Shown one piece after another: positions 1 to 9,012 of a DNA stretch of 64,000 nucleotides. The translations under genes were made by a program, and so were the position numbers. Below the pieces are notes generated by a model. The model had not been told where the DNA came from. It did no database searches and was given only the letters and a program-made list of their open reading frames with translations. The stretch's first letter is position 1, and each line of letters starts with the position of its first letter. This DNA is from Tatumella sp. JGM118 (GTDB lineage Bacteria; Pseudomonadota; Gammaproteobacteria; Enterobacterales; Enterobacteriaceae). Location: contig NZ_JAERJR010000009.1 in the NCBI RefSeq assembly GCF_018257515.1, positions 52,391 through 116,390 on the forward strand. The letters run 5' to 3'.

Positions 1-301
1 AAAAGATGATCAGTGCCGAGCCCCAGACTGACCAGAGCTGCCAGGGGTGGTTATCAATAGCGCGCCAGACCAGGGCAAAGAGTGCAGTGGCTATCCAGAA
101 ATAGAGATAGAACCAGACCTGGCTGAGATGCACGAAGCGAAAAACGGTATTCGGGAGCGGGCTGGCCGCTACCTTCGCCAGCGCGGGGAAATGCATTAGC
201 GCAGTTTCACCGAACAGGAACCAGCAGACGATGGTGATCAGACTCCAGATAGCTGCACTGGTGAAAAAGGGACCCGGTCGGGGAAAGAAACATTTAAACA
301 T
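1..301 (-). CDS. sbmA: SbmA/BacA-family peptide transporter, N-terminal part (cut by window edge)
   Basis: About 100 N-terminal residues are visible, read from an ATG at 301; the rest lies beyond the window. The protein starts MFKCFFPRPGPFF and contains the stretch WQLWSVWGSALIIF, both very close to the start of E. coli SbmA, with two hydrophobic membrane segments. SbmA is an inner-membrane, proton-driven dimer that imports microcins, proline-rich peptides and some antibiotics. The gene is divergent from the gluconate dehydrogenase operon. Identification rests on recall of the SbmA N-terminus; only the first fifth to quarter of the usual ~400 residues can be judged. Confidence 0.8.
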   Translation of the reverse strand, partial: MFKCFFPRPGPFFTSAAIWSLITIVCWFLFGETALMHFPALAKVAASPLPNTVFRFVHLSQVWFYLYFWIATALFALVWRAIDNHPWQLWSVWGSALIIF

Positions 302-602
302 AACCACTCCATTATTAGTCTCATCCTGTTATAGCGCGAAACCCTGTTAACTGTCTGTTGGGGGATGTTTCTGACAGTGACAAACAGGATGGCCTGTCAC
401 CGCTGATGTAAAACATACCCGCCCGTTATGTTAAAAAAATAGAAAATTAATGTTTTTATCTACTGGAGCTTATGAATAACGAGTGTAGAATGTCTAAACT
501 TGTTACCGGTAACACTAATTAGTAACCGTTATTGATAATTTCAAAACATCACTAAAATTTTAACATTTCATGCTGCATTATATGCGGTACTGAGGCAATG
601 TC
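302..602. other. Divergent intergenic region between sbmA and the gluconate dehydrogenase operon
   Basis: No gene is seen here. The right half is AT-rich and carries the GntR-type operator at 501-514. A second, imperfect element lies just downstream (TAACCGTTA, 523-531). An inverted repeat GTGACA (377-382) / TGTCAC (395-400) with a 12-base spacer is also present; its meaning is unknown. Confidence 0.5.
501..514. promoter_or_regulatory. Probable GntR/IdnR-type (LacI family) operator
   Basis: TGTTACCGGTAACA is a perfect 14-base palindrome about 90 bases before the gluconate dehydrogenase start. It has the TGTTACC-centre-GGTAACA form known for GntR and IdnR operators of enteric gluconate genes. 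The match and the position before a gluconate-oxidising enzyme support gluconate-responsive repression. The regulator itself is not in the window. Confidence 0.6.
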
Positions 603-1340
603 ATGTCAGAACATAAGAATGGTCAATCACGCAGGGATTTTTTGTTAAGAACAATTACTCTTGCGCCGGCGATGGCAGTGGGAAGCACAGCCATTGGTTC
701 ACTTGCATTAAGTCCTGCCGCGCAGGCGGCTGAGAGTGCCGCAAACGGGCAGCACTCTCCCCGCGACTATCAACCCGGCTGGTTTACCGCGGAAGAATAT
801 GCATTTATCAAAGCGGCGGTCGCTCACCTGATTCCGGCGGATGATCGTGGCCCGGGCGCCCTGGAAGCCGGCGTCCCGGAATACATCGACCGTCAGATGA
901 ATACCCCGTATGCCACCGGGGCTAACTGGTATATGCAGGGACCGTTTGCGCCGGACGCGCCGAAAGAACTGGGGTATCAGTTACCGCTGGTACCGCGCCA
1001 GATCTATCGTCTGGGTCTGGCGGATGCGGACGCCTACAGTCAGCAACAGCACCAGAAAGTCTTTGCCGACTTACCGGCAGACCAGCAGATCAGCCTGCTG
1101 AAAGCCTTTGAAAGCGGGCAGGCAGAATTCAGCCACCTGCCAAGTAAGCTCTTTTTCTCCTACCTGTTACAAAACACCCGTGAAGGATTCTTCAGTGACC
1201 CTATCCATGGCGGTAATCAGGGAATGACGGGCTGGAAACTGATTGGTTTCCCGGGCGCCCGTGCTGATTTTATGGACTGGGTAGAACGCGGAGAACATTA
1301 TCCCTTCCCGCCGGTATCAATTCGTGGAGAAAGAGCGTAA
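603..1340 (+). CDS. Gluconate 2-dehydrogenase subunit 3 (gamma, Tat-exported small subunit)
   Basis: This is a 245-residue small subunit of a membrane-bound FAD gluconate 2-dehydrogenase, which oxidises D-gluconate to 2-ketogluconate in the periplasm. The N-terminus has a twin-arginine signal (SRRDFLL, Arg10-Arg11, then a hydrophobic stretch ending near AQAAE). In this family the small subunit carries the Tat signal and takes the signal-less flavoprotein through the membrane with it. The body matches the gluconate 2-dehydrogenase subunit 3 family ([15 protein letters not shown], then [11 protein letters not shown]). The flavoprotein gene starts 2 bases after this stop, so the genes are co-translated. 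Confidence 0.92.
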   Translation: MSEHKNGQSRRDFLLRTITLAPAMAVGSTAIGSLALSPAAQAAESAANGQHSPRDYQPGWFTAEEYAFIKAAVAHLIPADDRGPGALEAGVPEYIDRQMNTPYATGANWYMQGPFAPDAPKELGYQLPLVPRQIYRLGLADADAYSQQQHQKVFADLPADQQISLLKAFESGQAEFSHLPSKLFFSYLLQNTREGFFSDPIHGGNQGMTGWKLIGFPGARADFMDWVERGEHYPFPPVSIRGERA

Positions 1341-1342
1341 TC

Positions 1343-3127
1343 ATGGCGAACGAAATGAAAAAAACAGATGTCGTTATTGTCGGTTTCGGCTGGGCCGGGG
1401 CGATTATGGCGAAAGAACTGACCGAAGCCGGACTGAATGTGGTCGCGCTGGAACGTGGCCCGCAGCGAGATACCTATCCGGACGGTGCGTATCCGCAGTC
1501 CATCGATGAACTGACGTATAATGTGCGTAAGAAACTGTTCCAGGATCTCTCGAAGAGCACCGTTACCGTCCGGCATAACGCCTCGCAGACCGCCTTGCCT
1601 TACCGTCAGTTAAATGCGTTCCTGCCTGGAACCGGTACCGGAGGCGCAGGGCTGCACTGGTCGGGGGTTCATTTCCGTGTCGATCCGGCGGAATTACGTC
1701 TGCGCAGCCATTATGAAGAGCGTTACGGTAAAAACTTTATTCCGGACGGGATGACGATTCAGGATTTCGGTGTCAGCTACGATGAACTGGAACCGTTTTT
1801 CGATAAAGCCGAGAAAGTGTTCGGTACTTCGGGTAACGCCTGGACCATCAAAGGCCAGGTGGTGGGGAAAGGAAAAGGGGGAAACCCGTTTGCCCCGGAT
1901 CGTTCAGATGACTTCCCGCTGAAAGCACAGAAACGGACCTATTCCGCCCAGCTGTTTGCGGCCGCCGCCGAGTCGGTGGGGTATCATCCTTATGATATGC
2001 CGTCGGCCAATACCTCAGGCCCGTATACCAACACCTATGGCGCGCAGATGGGCCCATGTAACTTCTGCGGTTATTGCAGTGGCTACGCCTGTTATATGTA
2101 TTCAAAAGCCTCGCCTAACGTCAACATTCTACCGGCCCTGCGTCAGGAACCTAAGTTTGAGTTACGTAATGACTCTTATGTCTTACGCGTCAATCTGACC
2201 GACGATAAGAAAAAAGCGACCGGGGTGACTTATCTGGATGCCAGCGGCCGTGAACAAATCCAGCCGGCGGATCTGGTGATCCTGTCAGCGTTCCAGTTCC
2301 ATAACGTTCACCTGATGCTCCTGTCAGGGATCGGCAAGCCGTATAACCCGATCACTAATGAAGGGGTCGTGGGTCGTAACTTTGCCTATCAGAATATTTC
2401 TACGCTGAAAGCGCTGTTTGATAAAAACACCACCACTAACCCGTTTATCGGCGCGGGCGGTGCGGGTGTGGCGGTAGATGATTTTAATGCAGATAACTTT
2501 GACCATGCGCCTTATGGTTTTGTCGGTGGTTCCCCGCTATGGGTAAACCAGGCGGGCACTAAGCCGATTTCCGGGTTACCGACCCCGACGGGAACGCCGG
2601 CCTGGGGCAGCGAATGGAAAGCGGCGGTTGCGGATACTTACACGCATCACGTTTCGATGGATGCTCATGGCGCGCACCAGTCGTACCGGGTGAACTATCT
2701 GGATCTTGATCCGAATTATAAAGATGCCTACGGACAACCTTTGCTGCGCATGACGTTCGACTGGCAGGAGAATGACATCAAAATGTCACAGTTTATGGTT
2801 GCTAAAATGCACAACATCGCCAGCGCCATGAACCCTAAACTGATCATGGGTGGCCCGAAAACGCCAGGTACGCATTTTGATACCACGGTGTATCAGACGA
2901 CCCATATGAATGGTGGAGCGATTATGGGTGAAGACCCGAAAACCAGCGCCATTAACCGTTATCTGCAGAGCTGGGATGTGCCGAATGTCTTTGTCCCGGG
3001 CGCGTCAGCCTTTCCTCAGGGGCTGGGTTATAACCCGACAGGAATGGTTGCTGCACTGACTTACTGGTCGGCGAAAGCGATCCGCGAAGTCTATCTGAAA
3101 AATCCGGGTCCGTTGGTACAGGCATAA
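1343..3127 (+). CDS. Gluconate 2-dehydrogenase, FAD-binding GMC flavoprotein subunit
   Basis: A 594-residue GMC-family oxidoreductase that is the catalytic subunit of gluconate dehydrogenase. The Rossmann FAD motif is GxGxxG at Gly14/Gly16/Gly19, followed by a conserved LERG end. A cysteine cluster, Cys239, Cys242, Cys245 and Cys250 (PCNFCGYCSGYAC), matches the [3Fe-4S] ligands of the related three-subunit fructose and glucose dehydrogenases. The C-terminal GMC domain ends in GYNPTGMVAALTYWSA. The protein closely resembles the P. cypripedii enzyme throughout. It has no signal peptide and is expected to ride on the Tat-exported subunit 3. 2-Ketogluconate dehydrogenase is a possible alternative substrate class, but the gluconate enzyme fits better. 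Confidence 0.93.
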   Translation: MANEMKKTDVVIVGFGWAGAIMAKELTEAGLNVVALERGPQRDTYPDGAYPQSIDELTYNVRKKLFQDLSKSTVTVRHNASQTALPYRQLNAFLPGTGTGGAGLHWSGVHFRVDPAELRLRSHYEERYGKNFIPDGMTIQDFGVSYDELEPFFDKAEKVFGTSGNAWTIKGQVVGKGKGGNPFAPDRSDDFPLKAQKRTYSAQLFAAAAESVGYHPYDMPSANTSGPYTNTYGAQMGPCNFCGYCSGYACYMYSKASPNVNILPALRQEPKFELRNDSYVLRVNLTDDKKKATGVTYLDASGREQIQPADLVILSAFQFHNVHLMLLSGIGKPYNPITNEGVVGRNFAYQNISTLKALFDKNTTTNPFIGAGGAGVAVDDFNADNFDHAPYGFVGGSPLWVNQAGTKPISGLPTPTGTPAWGSEWKAAVADTYTHHVSMDAHGAHQSYRVNYLDLDPNYKDAYGQPLLRMTFDWQENDIKMSQFMVAKMHNIASAMNPKLIMGGPKTPGTHFDTTVYQTTHMNGGAIMGEDPKTSAINRYLQSWDVPNVFVPGASAFPQGLGYNPTGMVAALTYWSAKAIREVYLKNPGPLVQA

Positions 3128-3139
3128 GAGGCACAGACG

Positions 3140-4462
3140 ATGAAAAAAAGACTATTAGCGCTGGTGCTGAGTTCGCTGGCCTTTTCTGCCATGGCTGCCG
3201 GGGAAAGCGGACAGGACCTGGTGAAACGCGGTGAGTATCTGGCACGGGCCGGGGACTGTACGGCATGCCATACGAGCGAAGGCGGTCAGCCTTTTGCCGG
3301 CGGTTTGCCGATGAAGACACCGATCGGCACGATTTATTCCAGCAATATTACGCCGGATAAGACGTACGGTATCGGTAACTACACCTATGATGATTTCCAG
3401 AAAGCTGTGCGTCAGGGGATTGCGAAAAACGGTGAAACGCTCTATCCCGCGATGCCTTACCCGTCCTATGCGGTGGTGAGCGATGATGATATGCATGCTC
3501 TGTACGCCTATTTTATGCAGGGTGTCCAGCCGGTGAGTGAACCGGACAAGGCGAGTGATATCCCCTGGCCACTCTCTATGCGCTGGCCACTGGCCATCTG
3601 GCGGCATATGTTTGCACCTGACGTCAAACCTGCCGTCGCAGCAGCGGGTGAAGACCCGGAGCTAGCCCGCGGGCGTTATCTGGTGGAAGGACTGGGGCAC
3701 TGTGGTGCCTGCCATACCCCACGGGCCATCACCATGCAGGAAAAAGCGCTGAATAACAGTGACGGTAATCTCTTCCTGTCGGGCAGTAGTTCCCCGATTG
3801 ATGGCTGGGATGCCAGTGATTTACGCGGAGATAACCGTGAAGGCCTGGGCCGCTGGAGTACCGACGATATTGCTCAGTTCCTGCGTTATGGCCGCAATGA
3901 TCATACCGCGGCCTTCGGCGGGATGACCGACGTGGTACAGCACAGTCTGCAATATATGAGTAATGACGATATTCAGGCGATAGCCCGTTATCTGAAGTCT
4001 CTCAGCCCGCAGGATCCTAAGCAGCCGGCATTCACTGCGGATGATTCGGTCTCCCGGGCGCTCCTGAAGGGCGATGACTCCATGACCGGGGCCGCTTCCT
4101 ATGTGGACAGCTGTGCCGCCTGCCATAAAACAGACGGGACCGGCTATCAGCGTTTCTACCCGGCCCTGAAAGGGAACCCGGTGGTATTAGCGAAGGATCC
4201 GACATCGCTTATTCATATCATTCTTACCGGAGATACGCTGCCGGGTGTACAGGGTGCCCCTTCGGCCATCACTATGCCAGCGTTCGGCTGGCGTCTGAAT
4301 GATCAGAAAGTCGCGGATGTGGTTAACTTTATCCGTAGCAGCTGGGGAAATAATGCCTCTTCCGGCGTGACGGCAAGCCAGGTGGCGGATATCAGGAACT
4401 CGGAGTTTGTCCGCGGCCATCAGGGCGGGGCGACGATCAAAGACCTGGAAAAACAACAGTAA
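3140..4462 (+). CDS. Gluconate 2-dehydrogenase, triheme cytochrome c subunit
   Basis: A 440-residue membrane-anchored cytochrome that passes electrons from the flavoprotein to ubiquinone. A Sec signal peptide covers about residues 1-20 (MKKRLLALVLSSLAFSAMAA). Three CxxCH heme-binding motifs are present: Cys40-His44 (CTACH), Cys188-His192 (CGACH) and Cys325-His329 (CAACH), the standard number for this subunit. It is the last gene of the three-gene operon, 12 bases after the flavoprotein, and is followed by a strong bidirectional terminator. Confidence 0.93.
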   Translation: MKKRLLALVLSSLAFSAMAAGESGQDLVKRGEYLARAGDCTACHTSEGGQPFAGGLPMKTPIGTIYSSNITPDKTYGIGNYTYDDFQKAVRQGIAKNGETLYPAMPYPSYAVVSDDDMHALYAYFMQGVQPVSEPDKASDIPWPLSMRWPLAIWRHMFAPDVKPAVAAAGEDPELARGRYLVEGLGHCGACHTPRAITMQEKALNNSDGNLFLSGSSSPIDGWDASDLRGDNREGLGRWSTDDIAQFLRYGRNDHTAAFGGMTDVVQHSLQYMSNDDIQAIARYLKSLSPQDPKQPAFTADDSVSRALLKGDDSMTGAASYVDSCAACHKTDGTGYQRFYPALKGNPVVLAKDPTSLIHIILTGDTLPGVQGAPSAITMPAFGWRLNDQKVADVVNFIRSSWGNNASSGVTASQVADIRNSEFVRGHQGGATIKDLEKQQ

Positions 4463-4483
4463 CTTCGCGGTAAGAGAGTGAGG

Positions 4484-4517
4484 AAAAAACGGGTGGCAGC
4501 GATGCCGCCCGTTTTTT
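4484..4517. terminator. Bidirectional intrinsic terminator between gluconate dehydrogenase and MFS genes
   Basis: The stem AAAAAACGGGTGGC / GCCGCCCGTTTTTT has a 6-base loop and one G-T pair. The T-run on one side and A-run on the other mean it can end both the rightward dehydrogenase operon and the leftward MFS gene. Confidence 0.85.
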
Positions 4518-4541
4518 ATGGGGAATGTTATGCCATCCCTG

Positions 4542-5951
4542 TCAGATATTTTCCAGGTCCAGCCCGCGGGTTTTCGGTCCGAACAGACCCACAGAGAGCA
4601 TTACCATCAGCATGCTGAGGATAATAAAGAGGATGACGCCCTGGCTGCCGGCGTAGGCCAGAATAGAACCTATCATGACACTACTGAAAACGGTCGATAA
4701 GCGGCTGAAGGAGTAGCAGAATCCGACCGCACGTGCGCGGATATGGGTAGGGAAAATCTCGGTCTGGTAAGAGTGGTAGCTGAAAGTCAGCCAGGCATTG
4801 GAATAGGTGATCATAAATCCGCAAAGGATCAGCAGTACCGGCTGAGTTACCAGCGCAAACAGTGTGCCGAAGACAACCGTCATCAGTGAAGAGATAACGA
4901 TCTGCCACTTATTTTCTATTTTGTCGGCATAGCGACTGCACAGCAACGACCCCAGCGGGTAAGCCAGAGTAATAAAGAAAGAGTAAAGCAGGCTATGGGT
5001 CAGCGTAGTGCCTTTGCCGGAAAGCAGGGCCGGTAGCCAGTTGCCGAAACCGAAGAAGCCAATCGACTGGAAGAAGTTCATCACCACCAGCATCAGGGTC
5101 CTTTTACGCCATTGCGGGGCCCAGATCTCGCGGAATTTCCCCTGAACCGGGGCTTTTACGCCGGAAGTGTCCACCCGGAAGTCGGTGACCGGAGTCATTC
5201 CGCAACGTTTTTCCATGTCACTGAGTACCTGATGAGCCTCCTGATAGCGTCCCTGCTGTGCCAGCCAGCGGGCCGATTCCGGCAGGTTACGCCGGATGCT
5301 CCAGATAATCAGCGAACAGACGGCCCCGGCAATGATGACCCACCGCCAGCCTTCCAGTGTCAGAAGAGTTTGCGGAATAAGCCACCAGGACATGATGGCC
5401 ACGACAGGGACAGAAAGAAACTGGATAAAGAAAGAGAAAGCAAAAGCCCGGCTGCGTAAATGTGCCGGCATCCATTCCGAGAGATAGGTATCAATCGTGA
5501 CCAGTTCGACCCCCAGACCCACCCCGACCAGAAAACGGCAAAGAATGATGCCTTCTGCACTGTTCTGAAAGGCCATCAGCAGAGAAAACACCCCGTACCA
5601 GGCAAGTGCACACATAAAGGTCAGCCGGCGGCCAAATCTGTCTGCATATTTGGCCAGTAAACTGGCACCGAAAAATAAACCGAGGAAGGTGACCGAAGCG
5701 AAAGCTGCCTGATCAGAAATGCCAAAAACACCTTTATTCCCCGTATGAAATATCTTAGCTGCCAGTAAACCTGAACTAATATATCCTGTTTCAAAGAGAT
5801 CGTAGAGTTCAAAAAATCCGCCGAGGGCTAACAGAGAAATAAAACACCAGAGGCTTTTACTTGCCGGTAATGCATCAATGCGTCCGGCGATTGTCGTATT
5901 ATTTCGATTGGGAGTAGCAGATATCTCTGCTGTAATACAAGACGATGACAT
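4542..5951 (-). CDS. MFS transporter, sugar-porter/metabolite (NiaP/YaaU-like) type
   Basis: A roughly 469-residue, 12-helix major facilitator protein. Family signatures include FFELYDLFETGYIS in helix 1, ADRFGRRLTFMC in the first cytoplasmic loop, and ARWLAQQGRYQEA in the large central loop, typical of the SV2/NiaP and sugar-porter branch. The substrate is unknown. Because it lies tail-to-tail with the gluconate dehydrogenase operon, a sugar acid or 2-ketogluconate is a reasonable guess but is only inferred. I chose the ATG at 5951, which leaves about 23 residues before the conserved RIDALPAS. An in-frame GTG at 5999 is possible; neither start has a good ribosome site. Confidence 0.8.
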   Translation of the reverse strand: MSSSCITAEISATPNRNNTTIAGRIDALPASKSLWCFISLLALGGFFELYDLFETGYISSGLLAAKIFHTGNKGVFGISDQAAFASVTFLGLFFGASLLAKYADRFGRRLTFMCALAWYGVFSLLMAFQNSAEGIILCRFLVGVGLGVELVTIDTYLSEWMPAHLRSRAFAFSFFIQFLSVPVVAIMSWWLIPQTLLTLEGWRWVIIAGAVCSLIIWSIRRNLPESARWLAQQGRYQEAHQVLSDMEKRCGMTPVTDFRVDTSGVKAPVQGKFREIWAPQWRKRTLMLVVMNFFQSIGFFGFGNWLPALLSGKGTTLTHSLLYSFFITLAYPLGSLLCSRYADKIENKWQIVISSLMTVVFGTLFALVTQPVLLILCGFMITYSNAWLTFSYHSYQTEIFPTHIRARAVGFCYSFSRLSTVFSSVMIGSILAYAGSQGVILFIILSMLMVMLSVGLFGPKTRGLDLENI

Positions 5952-6175
5952 AAATAACTTAACCCCGGGCTTACTGTATTTGCAATTCTGCTGATCCACA
6001 ATTTTTATTGGAAAGGTAAGATAAGCAGTGAACGAGAATGCAGAATAGTCGAAGGAAATAAAAAAGACGAGGGTAAATTTTTAGTCATTAACCGTAATAA
6101 TAGCGGGGGGATGTTCCGCGAAATATTTTCCCGCGGAACAATACCGTTAATAATAATAACGGAGAGCGGAATTAA

Positions 6176-7048
6176 TCAGAAACTATATCCGACCACCGCA
6201 TAGTAGCCCCATCCGGTATTTCGGGTAGAAAAATCACCCTGACCAAAGTTAAGGGTTGATCCATCGGCCCACTGTCCGCCGTTATGGAAGTAACGGGCGA
6301 CCAGAGAGTAATGCCAGTGATCATAGGACAGAGACAGGATATGGCTGGAGGCGATAGAGTTACCGGTACGCACAGGGCCAGCTTTCTCACCCAGATCAGA
6401 ATCCCAGTCTACGTTAGTAAAACCAATATAGGCGAGGTTACCGCCCCACAGGGTGGTCAGTGGTAACATATATTTAATTTTAAAACGGTAACCGTCCCAG
6501 CTATTTTCATTGGCGGCACCGTAGTTCTGCCATTGATATTTAGCGTAAACGTTCATGGATAATGCCAGTTTTGTGCCGGTATCAATATCGGTCCCCAGCC
6601 CCATATACCAGGTGTTCTGGCGGTTAGCATTATTCGGGCCCATATCGTAAATATAGTTATTGGCAAAATACCATTCTTTAAAAGGACCAAAGCCCAGGTC
6701 AGTGCCGGTCAGCTTATCAATCGAGAAGCGGGGTTCAATTTCCATAAACATGGGTGAACCTTTGTGTCTGTCCCAGATCCCGTTGTCATTCCCGTTGCCG
6801 GTCCCGAAGAATTTCGGTAAATCGAGGTACCCATAAAAATCAAACCAGTCTTTATGAGCAAAGGCTTCATATTCCAGGTAGAGATCATTATTTAACTGAG
6901 GTCCGAAACGGGTGTGATAACTGCCAACGACATTCACACTCTGATGCCACCAGTCAGAGACATACTCCGGGGAGGAGTCTGCCGCATAGGTATGGCCCGC
7001 CACAGAGCCTGCCAGAAGTGTTGCTGCCATCATTATTTTATATTTCAT
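6176..7048 (-). CDS. tsx: Nucleoside-specific outer-membrane channel Tsx
   Basis: A 290-residue outer-membrane beta-barrel for nucleoside uptake. A signal peptide ([23 protein letters not shown]) is followed by [20 protein letters not shown] and the characteristic [17 protein letters not shown]. The protein ends with an aromatic Phe (VVGYSF), as barrel proteins do. The ATG at 7048 is chosen because it follows a GGTGGC ribosome site and begins the signal peptide; the frame stays open upstream without coding character. A strong CRP site lies upstream at 7234-7259, as expected for a catabolite-controlled tsx. Confidence 0.88.
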   Translation of the reverse strand: MKYKIMMAATLLAGSVAGHTYAADSSPEYVSDWWHQSVNVVGSYHTRFGPQLNNDLYLEYEAFAHKDWFDFYGYLDLPKFFGTGNGNDNGIWDRHKGSPMFMEIEPRFSIDKLTGTDLGFGPFKEWYFANNYIYDMGPNNANRQNTWYMGLGTDIDTGTKLALSMNVYAKYQWQNYGAANENSWDGYRFKIKYMLPLTTLWGGNLAYIGFTNVDWDSDLGEKAGPVRTGNSIASSHILSLSYDHWHYSLVARYFHNGGQWADGSTLNFGQGDFSTRNTGWGYYAVVGYSF

Positions 7049-7233
7049 TTTATAGCCACCATTTGCTGAAAACTGAAAGAGCGCATCTGAAGACAGACGC
7101 AAAGAAAATGGAGTCAAACCAGATGCATAAGACAGATAAACCGTTGGGTATCCGGAATGATCATGCCGGATATCATACGACAGGAAAGGGAGAATCCTCA
7201 CAATTGTTATAATCTGTTTCATTTTTTAGCAAA

Positions 7234-7259
7234 ACTAATGTGATCCAGATCACATTAGT
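7234..7259 (-). promoter_or_regulatory. CRP-cAMP binding site upstream of tsx
   Basis: Twelve-base arms ACTAATGTGATC / GATCACATTAGT form a perfect inverted repeat around a 2-base centre. They contain TGTGA-N6-TCACA, an essentially ideal CRP site. A -10-like sequence reading leftward (ATTATA, 7208-7213) puts the site centre about 45 bases upstream of the predicted start, consistent with direct activation of tsx. Confidence 0.8.
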
Positions 7260-7489
7260 ATCATTTTTCTTAAGTCTGATGAGGTGGCCTGCGGGAATAG
7301 TTTGCCAGAAAACGCTATTTGCCGCGGGCGGGAGCCGGAGACGGAGCGGCGGGAAAGCCTCCCGGGAATGCCTTAAAAGTGAACACGGAGAAATGACTAC
7401 CCGGAAAAATACATAACAAAGTATGATGATTTACTCCTGGCAGCGTCGATCAGAGGTTGTCGCCGGAAATAAAACCTACGGGGAAGATT

Positions 7490-7963
7490 ATGGCCGCAAG
7501 ACAGCATCATTATCGTGTGACAGTTCGCTGGACGGGAAACCGTGGCGAAGGAACATCGTCTTATCAGGCCTATGGGCGTGAAGGGGAGTTGCAGGCTGAA
7601 GGGCGACAGCCGATTGCACTGAGTGCAGACCCCGCTTTCCGGGGCGACAATACCCGCTGGAATCCTGAACAGCTCCTGCTGGCATCGGTCTCTGCCTGCC
7701 ATAAATTATGGTATCTGCATTTATGTGCAGATGCCGGTATCGTGGTGGAAGAGTATCAGGATGAGGCCGAAGGGACGATGGTGGAAGGGGTGAAAGGCTA
7801 TTTTACCGGCATCATACTTAAGCCGCGTATCCGCCTGCAGAATGATCATGACAGGGATCGGGCCACGGCCCTCCATCACAACGCGCATGATGCCTGTTTT
7901 ATCGCAAATTCGGTTAATTTCCCGGTGGAATGCCGGCCGGAATTTGTGACCAGCGGCGGATAA
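7490..7963 (+). CDS. OsmC family protein
   Basis: A 157-residue OsmC/Ohr-fold protein. Typical features are HHYRVTVRWTGNRGEGT at the N-terminus, NPEQLLLASVSACHKLWYLHLCADAGI with the conserved cysteine, and a C-terminal region ending HDACFIANSVNFPVECRP. Related proteins are often thiol peroxidases acting on organic hydroperoxides. This one has a single clear family cysteine (SACH) and His in place of the second OsmC cysteine (HHNAHDACF), so peroxidase activity is uncertain. The ATG at 7490 is preceded by GGGGA. The LysR gene follows on the same strand after 38 bases. Confidence 0.8.
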   Translation: MAARQHHYRVTVRWTGNRGEGTSSYQAYGREGELQAEGRQPIALSADPAFRGDNTRWNPEQLLLASVSACHKLWYLHLCADAGIVVEEYQDEAEGTMVEGVKGYFTGIILKPRIRLQNDHDRDRATALHHNAHDACFIANSVNFPVECRPEFVTSGG

Positions 7964-8001
7964 TTTCTTATAGCTCCGGACGACCGGTAACAGGATAACG
8001 A

Positions 8002-8898
8002 ATGCAACAGGGTGAAAACCTGCAGGCGATGTATATTTTTGCCCGGGTGGTGGAACAACAAAGTTTCAGTCTGGCCGCAGGGTTACTGGGCGTATCCACC
8101 GCTACCGTCAGCCGTGAAATCGCCGCACTGGAAAACCGCCTGGCGATGAAATTATTACACCGCACCACCCGCAAGGTAACCGTCACCGAATGCGGCCTGC
8201 TTTATTACCGCTATTGTGAAAGCCTTAGCCGGCAGGTGTCAGCGGCGGACGATTTTATTCACCGCATGCACAGTCAGCCGGCGGGGCAGGTCAGGCTGGT
8301 GGCTCCGGTCACTTACGGGTGTCAATGCATCGTCCCGCTACTGCAACCCTTTATGCAGCAAAATATTCATGTGCGTGTCGATCTTGATCTGAGCGACAGA
8401 GAACCGGACATGATGCATGATGATATTGATGTGGCGATCGTGGTTCGTCAGCGGCCCCCGGATCAGGGGATATCGCAGCCGCTCTCGGTGATCCATTGGG
8501 GACTGTATGCCGCGGAGAGTTATCTGGACAGGCACCCCGGGCTGACGTCACCGGAACAGCTTGGTCGTCACCAGCTACTCACCTTCCACGGACCGGCCCA
8601 TCAGGCGGCCCTCAGTTTCCGGAAAGAAAAAAAACGCATAGAAGTGAATGCGGTCAGCCGGTTTCGTGCCAATAACAGCATGGCCTTACTTACCGCGGCC
8701 TGCGCCGGGGCGGGCATTGCCTGTCTGCCTTCCTATATGGTCCATCAGGCCCTGGCAGAGGGCACCTTACGTCCGGTATTACCTGACTGGCAGCTACCCG
8801 GCTATCGCAGCTATCTGCTGCGTAAGATGCAGGATACGCTCTCTTCGCCGGTTACACGGTTATGTGATTTACTGACAGAAAAACTCAGAGACGCCTGA
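8002..8898 (+). CDS. LysR-family transcriptional regulator
   Basis: A 298-residue LysR-type regulator. The N-terminal winged helix-turn-helix (about residues 8-65) reads IFARVVEQQSFSLAAGLLGVSTATVSREIAALENRL and continues with LLHRTTRKVTVTE, characteristic of the AaeR/DsdC-like group. The effector-binding domain follows. Its target is unknown; the flanking OsmC gene and MdtG-like pump are candidates. An 11-base perfect inverted repeat overlaps the stop codon (8895-8922). Confidence 0.88.
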   Translation: MQQGENLQAMYIFARVVEQQSFSLAAGLLGVSTATVSREIAALENRLAMKLLHRTTRKVTVTECGLLYYRYCESLSRQVSAADDFIHRMHSQPAGQVRLVAPVTYGCQCIVPLLQPFMQQNIHVRVDLDLSDREPDMMHDDIDVAIVVRQRPPDQGISQPLSVIHWGLYAAESYLDRHPGLTSPEQLGRHQLLTFHGPAHQAALSFRKEKKRIEVNAVSRFRANNSMALLTAACAGAGIACLPSYMVHQALAEGTLRPVLPDWQLPGYRSYLLRKMQDTLSSPVTRLCDLLTEKLRDA

Positions 8899-8924
8899 TT
8901 ATTACACCTGCGTAATAATCAGGG

Positions 8925-8952
8925 AGCAGCCGGTAAATATCTTCCGGCTGCT
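8925..8952 (+). terminator. Likely intrinsic terminator after the LysR gene
   Basis: The stem AGCAGCCGG (8925-8933) / CCGGCTGCT (8944-8952) has a 10-base loop and is followed by ATGTTTT. The 9-base GC-rich stem and short T-run fit a rho-independent terminator of modest strength. Confidence 0.5.
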
Positions 8953-9012
8953 ATGTTTTCCCGCGGCCAGGCATTACGCTTTCTTTTTCTCTTAGCAAAG
9001 CAGGTGATTGAA

